Source: Bradyrhizobium sp. JYMT SZCCT0428
GTDB lineage: Bacteria > Pseudomonadota > Alphaproteobacteria > Rhizobiales > Xanthobacteraceae
Reading direction: 5' to 3'
NCBI RefSeq assembly: GCF_018131075.1
Contig: NZ_JAFCLS010000006.1
Coordinates: 62,001 to 126,000, forward strand
DNA length: 64,000 nt
The notes under the pieces are model-generated. The model worked only from the letters and a program-made list of their open reading frames with translations, was not told the DNA's origin and searched no databases. Positions within the stretch are counted from its first letter, which is position 1; every line of letters starts with the position of its first letter. The translations under genes were made by a program, and so were the position numbers. Positions 47,484 through 55,531 of this stretch are shown here, in pieces.

Positions 47484-48180
47484 ATGGCTGCACCAGCAGG
47501 GTTTCGATGACGAGCACGACCGCCGCGAAACTCAGTGAATAGGCCAGCAGAAGCGGGATGTCGAACAACTGGAACGCCACGCCAATCTCGAAGCCAACGC
47601 CGTTCGGGCGTCCAAGCAACTCCGCAACAAGGACGATCTTCCAGACCAGGGAAAGTCCCGATCGCGCAGCGGCTGCGATATAGGGCGCCAGTTGCGGCAA
47701 TATGACGTGCCGGAACGTCCTTGCACGCGGCAACGCGAATACTGTCGCCATTTCGTCGAGCGCCGCGTCGAGTGCCCGCGCTCCCTCACGCAGCGTAACG
47801 ACGGCGGTCGGCAGCTTGTTGATGGCAATAGCCGCTATTGCGGCGACTTCGGTCAATCCGGCCCAGATGTAGGCGAGCACGATGACCACGAGCGCCGGCA
47901 GATTGAGCAGCAGGATCAGCCAGGGATCGCCGAGCCGATCGGCAAGCCGCACCCGGCCCATCAGGTAACCGATGGCGGCACCCAGCGTCATCGCCAGGGT
48001 GAAGGCGAGCGCCACGCGCGCCAATGTCACGCCGAGATTGAGGAACAAGGCACCCGACTTCGCTTCCACAAGCATGGCCGCGAGCACGGTGGGCGGAGGC
48101 GGCAGCTTCGCATCGCCGGCGAGCAGCGAGGCGATCCACCAGGTTGCGAAAAACACGGCGAATGAAACCAGACGCGGCAC
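47443..48180 (-). CDS. ABC transporter permease (SsuC/TauC-type)
   Basis: 245 aa inner-membrane subunit with about six helices (LVSFAVFFATWWIASLLAG, LARVALAFTLAMTLGAAIGYLMG, WLILLLNLPALVVIVLAYIWAG). EAA loop: DEMATVFALPRARTFRHVILPQLAPYIAAAARSG. A GTG at 48180 directly after the upstream stop (TGAGGTG), with GGAG before it, is the start; the longer frame to 48255 is antisense to nothing useful and overlaps the binding-protein gene. Confidence 0.85.
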   Translation of the reverse strand: MPRLVSFAVFFATWWIASLLAGDAKLPPPPTVLAAMLVEAKSGALFLNLGVTLARVALAFTLAMTLGAAIGYLMGRVRLADRLGDPWLILLLNLPALVVIVLAYIWAGLTEVAAIAAIAINKLPTAVVTLREGARALDAALDEMATVFALPRARTFRHVILPQLAPYIAAAARSGLSLVWKIVLVAELLGRPNGVGFEIGVAFQLFDIPLLLAYSLSFAAVVLVIETLLVQPFEARLSRWRPRAA

Positions 48181-48181
48181 C

Positions 48182-49162
48182 TCAGTCTCCCGGAATCGCG
48201 TGATAGAAAGTGCCGGAAGCGAGTTCCGGCGCCGCCCCGACCAGTTCGCGGCCACCGATTCCAGCCAGCACGCGGTAGAGGATGCGCGCGTCGGCTTCCT
48301 CGTCGGCGATCGGGCGACGTGGAATTCCCTCCCGATAGCGATCGCGATAGACGCGGAGCGTTGCGGTGTCGGGGGCGCCGGTCAGCGGCGCAATTTTCTC
48401 CCACTCGGCATCCGAGGTCGATAGGATCTCTTTCGCCATGCGGGTCATGGCGATAAAGCGGGCCACTGTGTCCTGGTTGGCGTTCGCCCATGCTTCGTCG
48501 AAGACGTAGCCGATCATCGCGGTGCGGCCGGTGGCGCCAAGCTTCGGCAGCAGATCCTCAACGCCGGCGACGCGGCGGAAGCCTTTGGCTTCCAGCACGG
48601 CGCAGAAATTCCAGTAGTTCATGGTGGCATCCATTTCCCCACTGAGCGTCTTTGCCGTCAGCAGCGGCGGCGCGCCGTAAGCGATGGTCGCCTCCGACTT
48701 CAGGTCGATGCCGCCCTGTTTCAGCCACGCTTGCAACAGCAGCCAGTTCTTGTCGATCGGGCCGCCGGCAACCGCGAGCTTGCGGCCTTTAAGGTCGGCC
48801 AATGTCTGGATTGGCGATGCGGCCGGTACCATGACGGCGCCGAGCGCGCTCGAATAGGGATAGAATGTCAGCTTGGCGCCAAGGGTGCGTTCGCGCGATA
48901 CCCACAGCCAGTCGGAGACAATGATGTCGGCGTTCCCGGCGCGTAACGCGATCTTGCCCGCCTCGGGGCTCGCAAGCTCAACAACCCCCACCGAGAGATT
49001 GGCCTGTTTGTCGAGACCATGGGCGCGGATCACGGCAAGTTCCCAGGCGAATGTTCCGGTTTTTTGCACCGCAACCCGCACGGTCTCAGCGCTGTGGCAT
49101 GTACCGACCTGCGCAAAGGACAAAATAACCGCAGCCAGCAGCATGCGAATGCAAATTGTCAT
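48182..49162 (-). CDS. ABC transporter substrate-binding protein (SsuA/NMT1-like)
   Basis: About 326 aa periplasmic receptor. Signal peptide MTICIRMLLAAVILSFAQVGTCHSAE. The body has features of NMT1/SsuA proteins: TFAWELAVIRAHGLDKQANLSVGVVELASPEAGKIALRAGNADIIVSDWLW and DLKGRKLAVAGGPIDKNWLLLQAW. Ligand unknown. Position inside a quinoprotein island and a TonB receptor nearby leave a metal-chelate or cofactor-related ligand possible, besides sulfonates. Met 49204 is a possible earlier start. Confidence 0.85.
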   Translation of the reverse strand: MTICIRMLLAAVILSFAQVGTCHSAETVRVAVQKTGTFAWELAVIRAHGLDKQANLSVGVVELASPEAGKIALRAGNADIIVSDWLWVSRERTLGAKLTFYPYSSALGAVMVPAASPIQTLADLKGRKLAVAGGPIDKNWLLLQAWLKQGGIDLKSEATIAYGAPPLLTAKTLSGEMDATMNYWNFCAVLEAKGFRRVAGVEDLLPKLGATGRTAMIGYVFDEAWANANQDTVARFIAMTRMAKEILSTSDAEWEKIAPLTGAPDTATLRVYRDRYREGIPRRPIADEEADARILYRVLAGIGGRELVGAAPELASGTFYHAIPGD

Positions 49163-49240
49163 GGTGAGCCGTTTCCGCGAGCATCTTTTCAGCGGGACCG
49201 TCATAGCATAGCTTCCACGCTTCGTAGCGGGAGGAAGATC

Positions 49241-49600
49241 ATGGCAGCTGTCGGATCGGTACGACGTATTGTCGCCGCGTTGTCAGTGTTGACGGCGGCG
49301 ACAACGATGGCGCGGGCCGAAGTGATCAACGACTATCCGACGTCGGCGCGCGCCGAATACGTCTTTGGTTGTCTCAAGGCGAATGGCGAGACGCGGCAGG
49401 CGATCGAACAATGCTCCTGCTCGATCGATATCATCGCATCGATCATACCTTACGAGCGCTATGTCTCGGCCGAAACCGTCCTCAGCATGGCGCAGGTCCG
49501 GGGCAATCTGGGCGGGCAGTTCCGCACGTCAGAGCAGGCCGCGGGCGCACTCAATGATCTCAGGCGCGCACAGGCCGAAGCGGAAGTGAGATGTTTCTAG
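49241..49600 (+). CDS. Exported hypothetical protein of the quinoprotein island
   Basis: 119 aa. Signal peptide MAAVGSVRRIVAALSVLTAATTMARA. The mature part VINDYPTSARAEYVFGCLKANGETRQAIEQCSCSIDIIASIIPYERYVSAETV is helical with a C-x-C pair and two further Cys. GGGAGGAAG 6 nt before the ATG is a strong ribosome-binding site. I recall this type of protein beside methanol-oxidation genes in Rhizobiales; role unknown. Confidence 0.75.
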   Translation: MAAVGSVRRIVAALSVLTAATTMARAEVINDYPTSARAEYVFGCLKANGETRQAIEQCSCSIDIIASIIPYERYVSAETVLSMAQVRGNLGGQFRTSEQAAGALNDLRRAQAEAEVRCF

Positions 49601-49643
49601 AGGTAGCCCCGACGCGCGGGCGATATTGGCTTACCGCGTTGCG

Positions 49644-50504
49644 TCAGATCCCGGAATCGTCGACCTTCCATTCCTTCTGGAATACGTGGCCTTCGGTATC
49701 CCTGGCTTCGGCACGGAAGCGCGTCGCGCCGTTCGAAACATAGGTAAAGCGGATATTGGGATCTTCCGAGATCGAGATTCCGCCTTCCATCGCCAGCACC
49801 AGGCTATCGTCCTGCCACAGCCGCAACTGGTCGACGAAGAAGGCCGGGATGTAGAGCTGGGTCACCTGATCCATCTGCAGGCCGGAATGGCTCGGATGAC
49901 CGATCATGATCTGCGCCTCGCGGGTGCCGCTGGCGGGACCCTGGCCAGATCCTTGACCAGCACGTCCTTCACCAGCCCGCGCGAACTGGCGGTATCGCAT
50001 CTGCCCCAGGCGGTTCTTGGCTTCGTCGGCGACCTTGGTGGCCGGTGCGGAACAGCCGCCGGAGGCCTTCACATAAGTCTTCGTCATATAGAGCTTGCCG
50101 TCGCTCAGTTCGGCCACGGCATGAACATCGGTATAGTTGTTGACGCGCACGCGCGTCGAGATTTCCGTCACATTGGCGTCCGGCCCCAGTTCGAACTTTG
50201 CCGCCATTGGCGCCGGATTCTGGTCGATCACCAGCGTGATTCTCAACACGCGGCGGCTGTCGCCAGGCGGGAGCTTGGTGCGCAGGGTGACGGGAACGAT
50301 CGCCGCATCCTCGGCGCGGTACGGCATCTCGATGGCGATCACGTCTGCGCCGTCGTTCATCGGGCGATTGTTGAAGATGTCCTGAACCAGTCCCGGCCAC
50401 GGATCGTTGGCCTCGGGCGTTGCCGCAGGCGCAACGCGCGCGCCGGCGAGCATGACGCTCAGGAGGCTGGCGATGCAGAGCAGGTGGAAACGACGTCCGG
50501 GCAT
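49644..50504 (-). CDS. Quinoprotein dehydrogenase-associated SoxYZ-like carrier protein
   Basis: 286 aa exported protein that fuses a SoxY-like and a SoxZ-like domain. Signal peptide MPGRRFHLLCIASLLSVMLAGARVAPAA. The SoxY part (ADVIAIEMPYRAEDAAIVPVTL) ends in KASGGCSAPA, where the lone Cys matches the sulfur-carrying Cys of the SoxY GGCGG arm. The SoxZ part (IMIGHPSHSGLQMDQVTQLYIPAFFVDQL...VSNGATRFRAEARD) follows. The family always occurs with PQQ dehydrogenases; its cargo is unknown. It is 58 bp downstream of the metallohydrolase gene, as in other relay loci. Confidence 0.87.
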   Translation of the reverse strand: MPGRRFHLLCIASLLSVMLAGARVAPAATPEANDPWPGLVQDIFNNRPMNDGADVIAIEMPYRAEDAAIVPVTLRTKLPPGDSRRVLRITLVIDQNPAPMAAKFELGPDANVTEISTRVRVNNYTDVHAVAELSDGKLYMTKTYVKASGGCSAPATKVADEAKNRLGQMRYRQFARAGEGRAGQGSGQGPASGTREAQIMIGHPSHSGLQMDQVTQLYIPAFFVDQLRLWQDDSLVLAMEGGISISEDPNIRFTYVSNGATRFRAEARDTEGHVFQKEWKVDDSGI

Positions 50505-50562
50505 GGCGGCACCCCTTCGCTGGGATGGAACGTAACGCCGTCAATATACGGCATCGGGCGGG

Positions 50563-51489
50563 CTATTCCCATTCAATTTCCGAGAATGCAGATGTTGCAT
50601 TGCGTGCATTGTAGTCGTCGAACAGTTGCCACCGCGGTCGCTCGCCAGCCGCGGCGGTGTCGGCGGCGACCGTGATCGGGGCGCCGCGGGCGACCAGCTT
50701 GCGAACATCCGCCGCCAGCGTTTCGAGGTAACGGCGTTGGTCGGCGAGGGCGCCCGGCCATTCGCTCACAGGTCCGTGACCGGGAATCACGCGTTGCGCG
50801 GGAAGCGCGCCGAGTTCGTCGATCACGGCGAGCCATCCGCGAATACTGCCGTCCAGCACCGGAATGTGGCCAAGGAACACCAGATCGCCCGCGAACAGGG
50901 TTTTGGTTTGCTCGTCGAACACGGTGACGTCGTTGTCGCTGTGCGCCGCCGGCCACGACTTCAAGGTCAGGGTTCGCGAGCCGAGATCGAGTTTGATCGT
51001 GCCATCGACAAGGAGCGTGGGCGGTATCATGCGCACGCCATCCAGGGACTGCGCGCCCATGATCCGGCGAAATGCGTCGAGATAGAATGGTCCGCGCGCC
51101 GCCAGCGCGCGCGGCAGGTTCCGATGACCGACGAACTCGGTTCCATCGCCTGCGAACGCGGCGCCGCCAAAGACATGGTCCGGATGGCCGTGTGTGTAGA
51201 TGACATAGCGGATCGGCTTGTCGGTTCGCGCACGGATCGCCGCAAGCAGCCGCTGGCCCTCGCGAACGCTCCCCCCGGTGTCGATCACCGCCACCGCGCT
51301 CTCGCCGATGATGAATCCGATATTCGCGGTCGCGCCTTCGTTCTCGCCCGTCATCAGCGCGGTCTGGCCCTGGTGCACGAATATTCCGGGAGCGACTTCG
51401 CTCACAGGCAATTCTTGCGCCTTCGCCTGCGCTAGGGTGGACGTCGCGAAAACCACAAGCAAGGCAAGAACCGAAACGCCATGAGCCAT
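50563..51489 (-). CDS. Quinoprotein relay system zinc metallohydrolase (MBL fold, SoxH-like)
   Basis: 308 aa periplasmic metallo-beta-lactamase fold enzyme. Signal peptide MAHGVSVLALLVVFATSTLAQAKA. The metal site THGHPDH has the H-x-H-x-D-H pattern, with further ligands in PAAHSDND, FAGDLVFLGH and VIPGHGPVSEW. SoxH-related members accompany SoxYZ-like carriers next to PQQ dehydrogenases, as here. The substrate has not been established for the family. Divergent from the MoxJ-like binding protein gene. Confidence 0.87.
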   Translation of the reverse strand: MAHGVSVLALLVVFATSTLAQAKAQELPVSEVAPGIFVHQGQTALMTGENEGATANIGFIIGESAVAVIDTGGSVREGQRLLAAIRARTDKPIRYVIYTHGHPDHVFGGAAFAGDGTEFVGHRNLPRALAARGPFYLDAFRRIMGAQSLDGVRMIPPTLLVDGTIKLDLGSRTLTLKSWPAAHSDNDVTVFDEQTKTLFAGDLVFLGHIPVLDGSIRGWLAVIDELGALPAQRVIPGHGPVSEWPGALADQRRYLETLAADVRKLVARGAPITVAADTAAAGERPRWQLFDDYNARNATSAFSEIEWE

Positions 51490-51539
51490 GTTTCTGCCTC
51501 AGTCCCGTCCGGAAGCGATCTCGGGTTTCGTCGAGCTGG

Positions 51540-51564
51540 TTTGCGTCGCAGCATGCAACGCAAA
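51540..51564. promoter_or_regulatory. Inverted repeat between divergent quinoprotein accessory genes
   Basis: TTTGCGT (51540-51546) and ACGCAAA (51558-51564) with an 11-nt spacer, centrally placed in the 158-bp gap between the metallohydrolase and MoxJ-like genes. Possible operator. Confidence 0.4.
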
Positions 51565-51647
51565 TCCAGCACGGGGATATTCCTGTTGCACGCTCTGGCA
51601 CGCTGAGCAATTGATGGATAGCGGGCGTTCGATCAAGAAGGGAATGC

Positions 51648-52535
51648 ATGATGACAGATTGGGGACAACGCCGCCGCTTGCTGGTCTCGCTGCTCGCGAT
51701 CACAGCAATATTCGCCGGTCGCGATATCGCCGGAGCGCAGACCAACGACAGCACCGACCTGTCCATCGAGCTCATCGATCCCAAGGTGCTAAGGGTTTGC
51801 GCCGACCCGCGCAATTTGCCGTTCTCGAACGACAAGGGCGAGGGAATCGAAAACAAGCTCGGTGAGCTGTTCGCCGAAAAGCTGCAGAAGAAGCTGGACT
51901 ATGCTTACTATCCGCAGGCGGCCGGCTTTGTCCGGATGACGCTTGCCGCGCATCGTTGCGACGTCATCTTGGGCTATCCGCAAGGCGACGACCTGGTGCA
52001 GAGCACCAATCCCTACTACCGGACCGCCTACGCGCTGGTGGTCAAGCAAGGCAGCGGCCTTGACGATGTCGCGGCGCTGGGCGACGCACGCCTGAAGGGC
52101 AAGCATATCGGCATTGTTGCCGGCACGCCGCCCGCCACCAACATGACCGCCAATGGTCTGATGGCCGAAGCCAAGTCCTATCCGCTGATGGTCGATACGC
52201 GGATCGATTCATCGGCAGAAGTCATGATCAAGGATCTTACGTCGGGGAAGATCGACGCCGCCATTCTGTGGGGACCGCTCGCGGGCTTTTACGCCAAAAA
52301 GGCAAACCCGCCGCTTCATGTCACGCCGCTTGTCAAGGAAACCACGGGGCCTCGGCTCGTCTATCGCATCGGCATGGGCGTCCGGCCGGCCGACCAGAAC
52401 TGGAAGCGGATGCTCAACCGTCTGATCCAGGAGAACCAGCCGGCCATCAACAGGATACTGCTCGACTTCGGCGTTCCCTTGCTCGACGAGAATGACCGGC
52501 CGATCGGCGCGGAGACGGCGAAGAAGTCGCCGTGA
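51648..52535 (+). CDS. Quinoprotein dehydrogenase-associated substrate-binding protein (MoxJ/XoxJ-like)
   Basis: 295 aa periplasmic binding-protein fold. Signal peptide region MTDWGQRRRLLVSLLAITAIFAGRDIAGAQ. The body starts LRVCADPRNLPFSNDKGEGIENKLGELFAEKLQKKLDYAYYPQAAGFVRMTL, the hallmark of the MoxJ-type family that associates with XoxF or MxaF and is thought to assist maturation rather than transport. VCADP and the HRCDVILGYPQGDD segment are characteristic. It overlaps the next gene by 4 bp. Confidence 0.88.
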   Translation: MMTDWGQRRRLLVSLLAITAIFAGRDIAGAQTNDSTDLSIELIDPKVLRVCADPRNLPFSNDKGEGIENKLGELFAEKLQKKLDYAYYPQAAGFVRMTLAAHRCDVILGYPQGDDLVQSTNPYYRTAYALVVKQGSGLDDVAALGDARLKGKHIGIVAGTPPATNMTANGLMAEAKSYPLMVDTRIDSSAEVMIKDLTSGKIDAAILWGPLAGFYAKKANPPLHVTPLVKETTGPRLVYRIGMGVRPADQNWKRMLNRLIQENQPAINRILLDFGVPLLDENDRPIGAETAKKSP

Positions 52536-53107
52536 TACGAACGCTGGCGTGCGTGGTCGTTGCGACCTTTGCCCTCGCAGCGAGCGTGTTCGCGCAGCAG
52601 AACGTGCCGGAGCCGGACGGATATCGCACGGATAATTATCGCGCGGCTGTTCCTGCGACCCTCGCCGGCGTACGCGTCCTTACGACGGCAGAGGCCGAAG
52701 CGATCTGGCGCGCAGGCAGCGGTGTTTTTATCGACGTGCTGCCGCGTGCGCCGAAGCCGCCAAATCTTCCCGGCGGCACGGTCTGGCGCGACAAGCCGCG
52801 CTTCAACATCCCCGGCAGCATCTGGTTGCCCGATACGGGGTACGGCAAACTGGCAGAGCCAACCGAGGCCTATCTGCGGCGCGGGCTCGAGCGGGTGTCT
52901 CATGGCAACAAGGCCGCGTTGCTGGTGATCTATTGTCAGGAAAATTGCTGGATGTCGTGGAACGCGGCGAAACGGGTGCTGTCCTACGGCTATCCCAATG
53001 TGGCCTGGTACCCGGACGGAACCGAAGGATGGGAGCACGCCAACCTGCCGGTCGTTGAATCACAGCCTGAACCCAGAACGGATGAGGAAGGGCGACCGCA
53101 GCGATAG
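52532..53107 (+). CDS. PQQ-dependent catabolism-associated Cys-Trp motif protein (rhodanese-like)
   Basis: 191 aa. GTG start at 52532 overlapping the upstream stop. Signal peptide (V/M)IRTLACVVVATFALAASVFAQ. The rhodanese-like fold shows VLTTAEAEAIWRAGSGVFIDVLP and ends in the active-site loop IYCQENCWMSWNAAKR. The two cysteines (C-Q-E-N-C-W) and following Trp define the family found with PQQ dehydrogenases. It could carry sulfur or reduce disulfides in the periplasm, which is unproven. Confidence 0.87.
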   Translation: MIRTLACVVVATFALAASVFAQQNVPEPDGYRTDNYRAAVPATLAGVRVLTTAEAEAIWRAGSGVFIDVLPRAPKPPNLPGGTVWRDKPRFNIPGSIWLPDTGYGKLAEPTEAYLRRGLERVSHGNKAALLVIYCQENCWMSWNAAKRVLSYGYPNVAWYPDGTEGWEHANLPVVESQPEPRTDEEGRPQR

Positions 53108-53112
53108 CGCAA

Positions 53113-53214
53113 TACGTCATCCTGAGGTGCGAGCGTAGCGAGCCTCGAAGGATGGGCCCCGGGCGCTGCTCATCCTTCGAGGCGCGCAAGAGCGCGCACC
53201 TCAGGATGACGCGA
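53113..53214. repeat. Long inverted repeat (GTCATCCTGAGG type)
   Basis: GTCATCCTGAGGTGCGAGCG...CCTCGAAGGATGG on the left and CCATCCTTCGAGG-like TCATCCTTCGAGGCGCGC...CACCTCAGGATGAC on the right form a stem of about 40 nt with mismatches. It lies between convergent transcripts and may end both. Confidence 0.75.
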
Positions 53215-53232
53215 TTAGGGTAGCAGCCATCG

Positions 53233-53847
53233 CTACTCGATCTCCTGCTGGATCATGCGGCCAAGCGCGAACAACCGCTGGTCGATCGCGGTGGGCACCT
53301 CGCAGACGAATTTGACCACGCGCTGCCGGTCTTCGAAGATCCGGGTTTGCCAGACCATTTGATTGCTGAGTTCGTCGATCTTGGCTTGATCGGGCGGGGA
53401 CGCACTCTGCAGGGCATGCAGTGCGGACACGTCGGACCGGATCTTGTCCGCGGCCTCGCGCTGCTTGCGGGTGATCCGTTCCAATCCGTTCATGACCGAC
53501 GCGCGCTGCGCGTTGAGGCTGTCGAACAGGCCGGCGAACAGGAGCTTGCCTGTCGTGGCCTTGTCGGTCGCCGGGCTGCCAAGAAACTCCGTGATCAGCT
53601 TCTGGGCTTCGTCGAGCGAAGTCCGTCTTGCGGCCAGCCTCGCTACCTGCGCGCTGACCTTGGCATCGTCCTTCCATTTGTCCTTGACGTCGTCGAGCGG
53701 CGGACCGGCCCACACCGCGGTGAGCGAAATTTCCGGCACCTTGGCCTGGGTGCACGGCCAGTCCGGATAGCGCGGATCGGCGGCCAAGCCGGCCTCGGTC
53801 GATGCCGCGACAAGGAAGAGCGTTCCGATTGCGATCTGCCATCTCAT
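53233..53847 (-). CDS. Exported hypothetical protein ending the PQQ-associated ABC operon
   Basis: 204 aa. Signal peptide MRWQIAIGTLFLVAASTEAGLA. Short Cys-containing start (DPRYPDWPCTQAKVPEISLTAVW) then a long alpha-helical, coiled-coil-like body (VARLAARRTSLDEAQKLITEFLG, LNAQRASVMNGLERITRKQREAADKI) and a second Cys (KFVCEVPTAI). GGAGG 7 nt before the ATG at 53847. Last gene of the five-gene exporter operon, overlapping region with the permease end; equivalents occur in lut-type loci as exported proteins of unknown role. Confidence 0.75.
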   Translation of the reverse strand: MRWQIAIGTLFLVAASTEAGLAADPRYPDWPCTQAKVPEISLTAVWAGPPLDDVKDKWKDDAKVSAQVARLAARRTSLDEAQKLITEFLGSPATDKATTGKLLFAGLFDSLNAQRASVMNGLERITRKQREAADKIRSDVSALHALQSASPPDQAKIDELSNQMVWQTRIFEDRQRVVKFVCEVPTAIDQRLFALGRMIQQEIE

Positions 53848-53864
53848 GTTTTGCCTCCGGCAGA

Positions 53865-54713
53865 TCATGCTTCGCCTCCGGCGGGCCCGCGGCGAACCAG
53901 GCCGCGTGATGGATCATAGGCGTATATCGCACCGATCATGAAAGCCGTTGTGCAGCAAACCACGACGGCTAGCGAAATCCAGTTCATCTGTCCATACAGC
54001 GCAAAGCGTATCAGTTCGACGGCGTGCGTAAACGGATTGAACAGGCAGACATAATAGAGCAAGGGGCTTCCTTCCTGCACCCGCCACAGCGGGTAGAGCG
54101 CCGATGAAGCAAAGAACATCGGGAAAATCACGAAGTTCATCACGCCGGCAAAATTCTCGAGCTGCTTGATGCCGGAGGAGATCAGCATGCCGAGCGCACC
54201 GAGCATCAGGCCCGAAACGACCAGCGCCGGCAGCACCGTGAGATAGCCGATCGGCGGCGGCGCGATATCCCAGAACCACGCGATCAACAGGAAGGCGTAG
54301 ACCTGGAGCAACGAGACCGCGGTTCCCGCAACCAGCTTGCAGAACAACAGATACCAGCGCGGCAACGGGCTCACCAGCAGGGTGCGCATATTGCCCATCT
54401 CGCGGTCGTAGACCATCGAGAGCGACGACTGCATGCCGTTGAAGAGCTGGATCATCGCCATCAATCCCGGCGCGATATAGACCTCATAGAGAATGTAGGT
54501 TTCGTATGGCGGGATGATGGAAATGCCGAGGACCTGACGAAAGCCCGCGGCGAAGATGAACAGCCACACCAGCGGCCTGACCAGCGCCGAAACGAAACGT
54601 TCGCGCTGGTGCACGAAGCGCAGCGCCTCGCGCCACACGATGCCGTTCAGGCAGGTGACATATTGGCCGAGCGAGAAGCCGCTGTGGTGTCGGTTGACGG
54701 TCACGGAGCTCAT
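53865..54713 (-). CDS. ABC-2 type permease of a PQQ-dehydrogenase-associated exporter (PedC-like)
   Basis: 282 aa with six membrane helices (LVRPLVWLFIFAAGF, FAGVMNFVIFPMFFASSALYPLW, AVVVCCTTAFMIGAIYAYDP). The ABC-2 core FNGMQSSLSMVYDREMGNMRTLLVSPLPRWYLLFCKLVAGTA is clear. Starts 4 bp inside the ATPase gene. In M. extorquens the equivalent pair (LutE/LutF) belongs to the lanthanide utilisation locus; assignment here is by family and context. Confidence 0.87.
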   Translation of the reverse strand: MSSVTVNRHHSGFSLGQYVTCLNGIVWREALRFVHQRERFVSALVRPLVWLFIFAAGFRQVLGISIIPPYETYILYEVYIAPGLMAMIQLFNGMQSSLSMVYDREMGNMRTLLVSPLPRWYLLFCKLVAGTAVSLLQVYAFLLIAWFWDIAPPPIGYLTVLPALVVSGLMLGALGMLISSGIKQLENFAGVMNFVIFPMFFASSALYPLWRVQEGSPLLYYVCLFNPFTHAVELIRFALYGQMNWISLAVVVCCTTAFMIGAIYAYDPSRGLVRRGPAGGEA

Positions 54714-55531
54714 GGCGCGGGGCTCCCGGGATCCACCGCAGCGCCGGTCAAGCGCATGAATGCGGAATTGATGTCGCGGGCGCCGGCGTCGGCGATGATA
54801 TTGTCGACCGGGCCATGCGCAAGAACCCGGCCCTGGTGCAGGACCACGAGGTCGTCGCCGGGCGCGATCTCGTCAAACAAATGGGTGGCCCATAGCACGC
54901 CGATATCCTGCTCGATCACGAGCTGCCGGACGTGGCCGAGAATGTCGGCGCGGGCCTTGACGTCGAGCCCGACGGTCGCCTCATCAAGCAGCAGCAAGCG
55001 CGGACGATGCAGCAGGGCGCGCGCGATTTCCAGCCGCCGCATCTGGCCGCCCGAGAGGTCGCGAACCTTGCTGCCGGCGCGGTCCGCAAGGGCGATGCGC
55101 GTCAGCACTTCGTCGCTGCGCAGCCGTGCCTCGCGCTTGGCGATGCCATGCAGGGCGGCGTGATAGAGCAGGTTTTGCGTCACCGAGAGATCGAGATCGA
55201 GCGTCCGTGACTGGAACACCACGCCGAGCAGCCGCAGCGCTTCGCCTGGCGCAAGGCTGATGTCGTGGCCGAAAATGCCGATGCGTCCGGCCTGGGTTCC
55301 GAACAGCCGCGTGATCAGCGCGAACAACGTGCTCTTGCCGGCGCCATTGAGGCCAAGCAGCGCCGTGAAGCTTGCCGGTGCAACCGCGAAGCTGACGTCG
55401 ATCAAAGCGCGCCTTGTGCCGTAGGAATGGCTGATGCCCTCGATCGACAATGCGGGCGTTGCCGCGGGATCGCCCCGGGGACGAGGGGCCGGCGGTGCGG
55501 GTCCTGTGCTGTGTGCGTCGATCGCTGTCAT
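54710..55531 (-). CDS. ABC transporter ATP-binding protein, PQQ-dependent alcohol dehydrogenase system
   Basis: 273 aa. Walker A GLNGAGKSTLFALI, signature LSGGQMRRLEIARALL, Walker B RLLLLDEATVGLDVKA, H-loop LWATHLFDE. The N-terminal ~25 residues are Pro/Arg-rich (TGPAPPAPRPRGDPAA). Pairs with the ABC-2 permease and overlaps its neighbours by 4 bp on each side, so stoichiometric expression is expected. Lanthanide- or PQQ-related export or extraction is the usual hypothesis for this family. Confidence 0.9.
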   Translation of the reverse strand: MTAIDAHSTGPAPPAPRPRGDPAATPALSIEGISHSYGTRRALIDVSFAVAPASFTALLGLNGAGKSTLFALITRLFGTQAGRIGIFGHDISLAPGEALRLLGVVFQSRTLDLDLSVTQNLLYHAALHGIAKREARLRSDEVLTRIALADRAGSKVRDLSGGQMRRLEIARALLHRPRLLLLDEATVGLDVKARADILGHVRQLVIEQDIGVLWATHLFDEIAPGDDLVVLHQGRVLAHGPVDNIIADAGARDINSAFMRLTGAAVDPGSPAP

